From Castanea sativa (taxonomy: Eukaryota; Streptophyta; Magnoliopsida; Fagales; Fagaceae): a stretch of 64,000 nucleotides of DNA. A program made the translations under genes and the position numbers. Location of the stretch: NCBI RefSeq assembly GCF_040712315.1, contig NC_134013.1, forward strand, positions 83,272,001-83,336,000. The letters are read 5' to 3'. This document shows, in pieces, positions 58,901 to 64,000 of this stretch. The notes beneath the pieces were generated by a model, which worked only from the letters and a program-made list of their open reading frames with translations, was not told the origin of the DNA and did no database searches. Numbering within the stretch: position 1 is the first letter of the stretch; each line of letters begins with the position of its first letter.

Positions 58901-60334
58901 TACCTTTAAGATGTTCTTCCATGCAATATTTTAATCCAATTGCTTTGTTTACCTTTTCATTTATTCATAGTCATAATCTCATCTTTATCCTTATCAAAAC
59001 CTCATGGGGCAATTCAATTGAATAACCATGACTCATTAATTAAAAATAATATTATGGATGTCATTAATTCAAATGCTCTCCTCTCCATTTACACTTAATC
59101 TCGCTAACATTCTGTTGTCTTAATTCCCCCAAAGTGAAATCGTATACGTACGAGTACACAAAAAATATTGTGAAAAGGCATAAATCTCACCAAAGAGATG
59201 ATAGGATCATTTTGAAGGAAACCCACAATACTTTACTAAAATTTAAAAGTTAGAGTTTTTAATTACACAATTTGTTTTTTCACTAGAATAATACCGATTT
59301 CAAATTAAGAAATTAGTATTAAACAGGTTAGTCGTGTCGACCCATTTATCAAATTTTATCAAAGTGAAAAAATATGAATTTTAGTAGTATTAACCAACTT
59401 GATCTAAATTATGAAAAACCAAACAAATTTTTTTTTTAAAATATAAAATTCAGAACTAACGAGTAACTGCATTACAAATAATCATTTAAAATTAAAACAT
59501 ATCTCAATATTACAAATAATCAATCACAATTTGTTAAAAAAATAAACCACAACAATTAATAAGCTTATATATCTAGGAGTTAAAGAGTATATTAACAAAA
59601 TGTCATTTAATTAAACTATTCAGACGGACCAAATGGGTTTCATGGGTTAGACACTAACCCGACATGTTTATTAAATGGGTCAATTGTGTCAACCGAATAT
59701 GACATGAACTCGTTAAGCCTCAATCTATAACTTACTAACTTCGTGTTGTGTTGTATCAGATTCGTGAACCGTGTCAAATTTTACCACCCCTATCTTTCCT
59801 TTGAAACCTATGAAATGATAAATTGATAATGCTTCACTGATCAATGAGGTAGACTACAGAAGCATTGGGGGCCATTGGATTGCTATTATGCCCCCTTGTA
59901 AAATGGATAAATCTTTAGCTTTGTAGCACAGAGTAGTGCTGTGCTTAAAAAGAAGTAACAATGGGAGTGGTTCTACAGTCTCTAGTGGCAATAATTGCCA
60001 TGCTTTCCTCTTTGCTGCAGATTCATTTATCTATGAGGGGACAGCCACTTTCTATAGGCGACCTTACGTTCGTGAGTGTGTGTATATAAATATCAATATA
60101 GCTACTATTGTATTTTGATTATTACAATATGAAATAGTTCCAATAAGATTCTTATCACTTATTTTTGCAAATTCAAGAGCATTCGTTTCTGATATTAAGT
60201 TCAAAGAATTTTAGAACAACGGTGAGTTTATTAACGACCTTAATTTTGTTCATGGTCAAAAGAAAAAAAAAAAAAAAAAAGAGAGAGAGAGAGAGAAAAA
60301 GAAAGAAATATGAAAATACTATTTTGGTACTTAC
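55990..60334. other. 3' UTR of COX6B and intergenic DNA
   Basis: The first 300 bases probably include the COX6B 3' UTR. The rest is AT-rich with no supported gene. At 58000-58260 and 58550-58650 there is GC-richer sequence (GGGGCCTTAGGCCTAGGCC) of repeat type. At 59600-59790 phrases such as GGGTCAATTGTGTC and CAAATTTTACCACCCCTA belong to a plant dispersed repeat of unknown class. A GA/A run lies near 60258-60300. Confidence 0.45.
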
Positions 60335-61089
60335 TGTAAGTGCACAATTGCACCTGGCCCCAAGAACAGTTACGGGCTCAGGCCCAACGAGCCTTAAACA
60401 ATGTGATTTGTAGAGTGTGGGCTTGAAACCCAGGTTAGAAGTGTTTGAGGATTAAATAGCAAGCTAAAGATTATAAACACTTAAAAACAACAAAGAATGC
60501 TATAAATCAATCTGCTCGGACGTAAGCCGAGAACTGTTCTTATATAATTTCTCTCTCTCTCTTTTTTTCTCTTTCTTTTAGGTTACAAAGAGGGCGATCC
60601 CCTCTTTCTGTCTTAGATTCCTCCTTAAATACTACTCTCTTGAATACCTTTTACACGTGTTGCTTTACCTCCCCTTTAACCTAGATATTTCTTTTCCCAG
60701 TGCCTTTGAATAGTAACCAGAAGTTTCTCTTCCACTGTTCAGGTGTCACTTCCCCATCAATGCGGCCAGGGTGGTAGGTGCAGGGTCTTTAATGTGGAGG
60801 TAGCAGCCTTTATCTTTGACATCTCTTCAACACCAGTGCTTCTGGGGCATTCTAGGGTTTATCCCTTTTAACCATTGGTTTTAACTGTGCCATTCCCTAA
60901 TCTTTATTGCGAAACCCCGAGTTCTTCGGTGTCCGTCCGAGGATAAGTTCACCCTCGGCTGGACCCTCGGACCCTCGGCGTATGGGCCGACCCATAGTAC
61001 CAACAAATTCTAAACCCAGTAGCAGGTCGGCCTTCCTTAACACGGCCCAAAAGGCCCACATTCTCATCAGGATCTTTTTGCCCCCCACA
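60335..61089 (+). repeat. 5' LTR of the retroelement
   Basis: 755 bp from TGTAAGTGCACAATTGC to TTTTTGCCCCCCACA, aligning with the solo LTR at 51707-52467. TATA box TATATAA at 60541-60547. The 5 bases before it are CTTAC; the matching right flank lies outside the window. Confidence 0.85.
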
Positions 61090-61597
61090 ATAGCCCCTCA
61101 AAACTCTAATTTTCAACGTCCGAGGAGAAAAATAGGGTTTTGATCCAACGAGAACCTACTCCACTCACTTTGTTAGTAATGGTACGTGTGGAAATCGTTT
61201 CGCGTCCTAGAAGATGCCATTTGGCGGTTTTATTTTGAACAACGCGCGTATTTAATACTGCCAGTTACACCTTGTCCCTCACGTTCAACGGTGAGATGGG
61301 CATCCAACGACCCTCATTACTCCGCGAAATTTTAGGCGGGACAAATATAATTTCGAGGCCGCCTCTTCGCACGTCGTGACGCTTTGGGAACCTGCGCCTT
61401 CATTTAATTCATCAGGGATCAATCCCATCAAAACACCTACAATCATTCTTTACCAGCAGAAAACCGTGGAAACCCGTACCTCCAACTTTGTAAGTTCTTG
61501 CTCTCTCTGTTCTTAACATTTTCTCCTCGGATACAGTCCTCGGCTGTTTTCGTAAACATTTTTTTTTCTTTAAAGTTTAGCCTTTCGTTCTCTTCTA

Positions 61598-63243
61598 ATG
61601 GGTAGGTTTAAGTGTCTAGTTGATTCCGTCGCTGGGATGGAGGGTTTTAGGGCTAAATACCGTATTCCCAGCGATGTAGGACTAAAATATTGCCCGGCAG
61701 AAGCCGTGGCCGGTTCTAGGAAAGAGGAAGAGGTTATCATCCCTATGATAGCCTTTATAGAGGGTGGGATGACCCTTCCAATGAAACCCGTAATGAGGGA
61801 ATACCTTCGCAACCACCGGTTGTGTCCCGATCAATGCCTCCCGAACGTTTTTAGAGTTCTAGGTAGTGTAGATGCTCTCAACGAGCAGATGGGTTTAAAC
61901 CTCACATGGCACGATGTCGTGTTCCTATATGAGTCCCATAAACTTTCTAAGGTAGGTTATTATATTAAATCTCGGTCCAGCACCGTTAGGCTAATCTCCT
62001 GTCTGCCCAAATCAAACAAAGGCATGAAGGACGACTACTTGATCGTGTCTGGGAACTGGCACGACGGCCTCCACTGCCTAGTTGAGTGGGGGGATCCAGG
62101 TGCGACGCCGTAGGATTAATCTCCCCACAACACAACTTCTCCTAACACACACAGAAATGCGTATTCATATTTACTTAAATTTGTTAAATATTTGTGTGAA
62201 TCTGACCAGATTTGTTTGTTTTGACGTCTTTTTTGCAGATAAGCAGCACGTGCGTCCTCGTCTGAGTCACTGTAACATTGCCGATCTAAACCGAGTACTT
62301 CGCTCCGAAGTGTTCGTTAGTGAAGACTTACAACTCCGGGCTGCTTACCTCATTCTAGGGTACAATCCCCTTTCCTCGGACTTCCAGGAGATAGAGAGCG
62401 CCATAATTGCGGGCGACCGAAGGCGAAGGAGGATAAACGTAGCTCAGCCCCACTTTCTGGACGACCGCGAACTCCCGGACGTTCCCAACACCGTTTTGTA
62501 CAACCGGCCTATAGCAGCAATCCCCCTTGCTGTGCATTCACAAACAACTGTCATTCCAGAAGAGCAGGTGTCTTCTTCACACACTCTTGACGATGAGATA
62601 GATCAATTCCATCTCGAAGACACCGAGAGACCTCGCGGGAACCAGTTTGTGGTACTTTCCGACGAGGAGGAAGAAGCCACCGAGGCCTCTAGAATTGCAG
62701 GGTTTGTAGTTGCCCTTCCCGAGGACGAATTTGAAGAAGACATGGGAAGAATGGAGGGTCTCCTCACCAATAGGGCTGCCAAGGTTGCAGATAAAAAGAA
62801 AACGGGGACGTCCCAAGTTCCCCCAGCTTTACCTCCTCCTCCTCCAGCTGAGCCAAAACTGCCAGCCGAGGATCCCAAGAAGAAGAGGAAGGGGGATAAT
62901 GAGGGGACGATTAATAAAGACCCCAAGAAACCATGCCAACAACTCCCATCGGCCCCGGCGGCGAAGGCCGGACAAGGGCAAGGGTAGAGCCCGTTCGGTT
63001 GAAATCGGGGAATTCAGGGACGAGGCTGAAGTGCGCCAAGCACCGACCACCTGGTCCCCTGATCTAAAGCTGGACGGCGCACCCATCTCCTGCCAGTCCA
63101 GTATAAGGGCGGTTCAACAAGGCCACGCCCACCACCTGGCCGAGGTCTTGGAACGCCCTCTTCTGCTGCCCAAGGACATGGAGACCTTGGAAAAGATGGG
63201 CCAGCCACAACTATTCCTCTCACTAAAAAGAGACTTAGCGCTG
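61598..63243 (+). pseudogene. Gag-like retroelement protein, spliced and frameshifted
   Basis: Exon 1 (61598-62099) reads MGRFKCLVDSVAGMEGFRAK, then IPMIAFIEGGMTLPMKPVMR, REYLRNHRLCPDQCLPNVFR, VLGSVDALNEQMGLNLTWHD. This matches the putative gypsy-type transposon protein family of plants as I recall it. A GT-AG intron (62100-62238) leads to exon 2 (DKQHVRPRLSHCNIADLNRV), with an acidic stretch near 62630-62740, a proline run and a lysine-rich segment. This frame stops at 62985-62987. The next frame carries on with family-like sequence (KGRARSVEIGEFRDEAEVRQ to QPQLFLSLKRDLAL) up to a donor at 63244. A one-base slip near 62970-62985 explains this. It is probably not functional, though transcripts could differ. 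Confidence 0.65.
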
Positions 63244-64000
63244 GTAAGTTTTTCTCCTTTTTTAGGAAGATTCCACTTTTAATAATATTTATAGGTAAGT
63301 TTGTTTTTATTATTCCTAACTCCATCATACTTTGTTACGGGCTATTCGGGAGGTCTTTGTAGTTGAAAAGTTTATTGAAGACACTCGGAAAGTAGCCGGG
63401 CGAGCTCGAAATTAGGTTGGAGGCGAGAAGTCCTTGGGTACGGCCCTTGCCGAGAACGAGAAGCCGGACCTCGGAGGTGTCGGATACGAGGAGAGAAAAA
63501 TGGGGTCGAGTCAAACTTGAAGACTATGAAGACCCGGATAGAAGGACGGCGCAAGCTCCTTCATGCAAGAGATGAAGAGCTCTCCCAAGCTCGAAGGGAG
63601 TGCTCGGATTTGAAGAAGCAGCGGCGGCGATGAAGGAAGAAGCCGGCTCCTTCCAACTCTCTCTTCAAGGCGCAAGCGAGCAAGTTTTGATGAAGGGGTA
63701 GCAACCACCGAGGAGCGGTGACGGAGGAGTTCGCGGCTTTATGCCGCGAATGCGTCAAAAAGTATGGGGGGAAGCTTTAAACGCAGCGGGAGTTCCCCAA
63801 TCTTCGGATTTGAGGAAGTCCGAGAACGTTTGGCTTCCCCTAGAAATACGAGGAGATTGAAGAGGCTCCTGCTGCTACTCCTACCCACGAGACAATTCTT
63901 CTGCCCTACCTCCGGTGGTCCCACGGCAAATTCCTGATCCTACGAGAACCTTCGGTTCCAACAAAGAGAAGGAAGGAGGAGGGGATGCAGAGAAGGACTT
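63244..64000 (+). pseudogene. Decayed downstream exons of the gag-like gene
   Basis: After the donor, AIREVFVVEKFIEDTRKVAG (near 63340) and RRECSDLKEAAAAMKEEAGS (near 63594-63655) read like the coiled-coil second half of this protein family. Stops and frame changes separate them. The minus-strand open frames in this stretch come from GC-rich codon content. Confidence 0.45.

Larger units (their letters stand above)
60335..64000 (+). mobile_element. LTR retroelement, 5' part, cut by the window end
   Basis: Made of a 5' LTR (60335-61089), a 508-bp leader, and a spliced gag-like gene with later decay. No reverse transcriptase, integrase or protease is visible before the window ends, and the bases after the LTR (ATAGCCCCTCAAAAC) are not the common tRNA-Met primer site. 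It may be a large non-autonomous element (LARD type) or an autonomous one whose pol lies outside the window. Confidence 0.75.

Noticed and set aside
1..64000. CRISPR arrays, prokaryotic operons, phage or plasmid features
   Set aside because: No spaced identical repeats, ribosome-binding sites or bacterial gene order. Introns, TATA boxes and transposons are those of a plant nucleus.

Overview
The window is nuclear DNA of a flowering plant, most likely a woody eudicot. The genes carry GT-AG introns. There are plant-only families: a GAE-type UDP-glucuronate 4-epimerase, an FLX-like coiled-coil protein, a plant tetraspanin with the GCCKPP signature, and an ECA1/prolamin-like secreted peptide. The spaces between genes are AT-rich and full of transposon debris, MITEs and solo LTRs. 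The species cannot be fixed from sequence alone.

Genes are sparse. From left to right: a prolamin-like (ECA1 family) gene on the minus strand, split by a PIF/Harbinger-like element (0.3-1.7 kb); an intronless GAE1-type gene on the minus strand (11.5-12.8 kb); two related Gly/Ser-rich secreted proteins on the minus strand, 5 kb apart (25.7-26.2 and 30.9-31.4 kb); an FLX-like gene on the plus strand with a probable 4.8-kb intron in its 5' UTR (about 36.2-43.0 kb); a two-exon tetraspanin on the minus strand (46.4-47.4 kb); and a four-exon COX6B gene on the plus strand (53.4-56.0 kb). The last 3.7 kb is the 5' part of a non-autonomous-looking LTR retroelement with a spliced but frameshifted gag-like gene; it runs off the window.

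The rest is repeats. Three solo LTRs have TG...CA ends and matching target duplications (17.3, 50.5 and 51.7 kb). A MITE family with TIRs like GGACAAAATTTAGC and 9-bp target duplications (Mutator-like) is clustered at 44-52.6 kb, with relatives at 23.7 and 37 kb. One copy at 50.4-52.6 kb has been hit by a solo LTR, a short insert and a hAT-like MITE, and that MITE was itself hit by another solo LTR. There are also long-TIR elements at 18.3, 19.5 and 39.2 kb, a near-perfect foldback at 5 kb, two decayed LINE RNase H domains, a pair of SINE-like repeats, and many (AT)n tracts.

The genes do not form a pathway. Several (GAE, the Gly/Ser-rich proteins, tetraspanin) concern the cell wall or cell surface, but I see no evidence that this is more than chance. 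No operon, CRISPR, phage or biosynthetic cluster is present. The clearest event of interest is the transposon in the prolamin-like gene: removing the element and one copy of its TAA duplication restores an open frame with the family's cysteine pattern.
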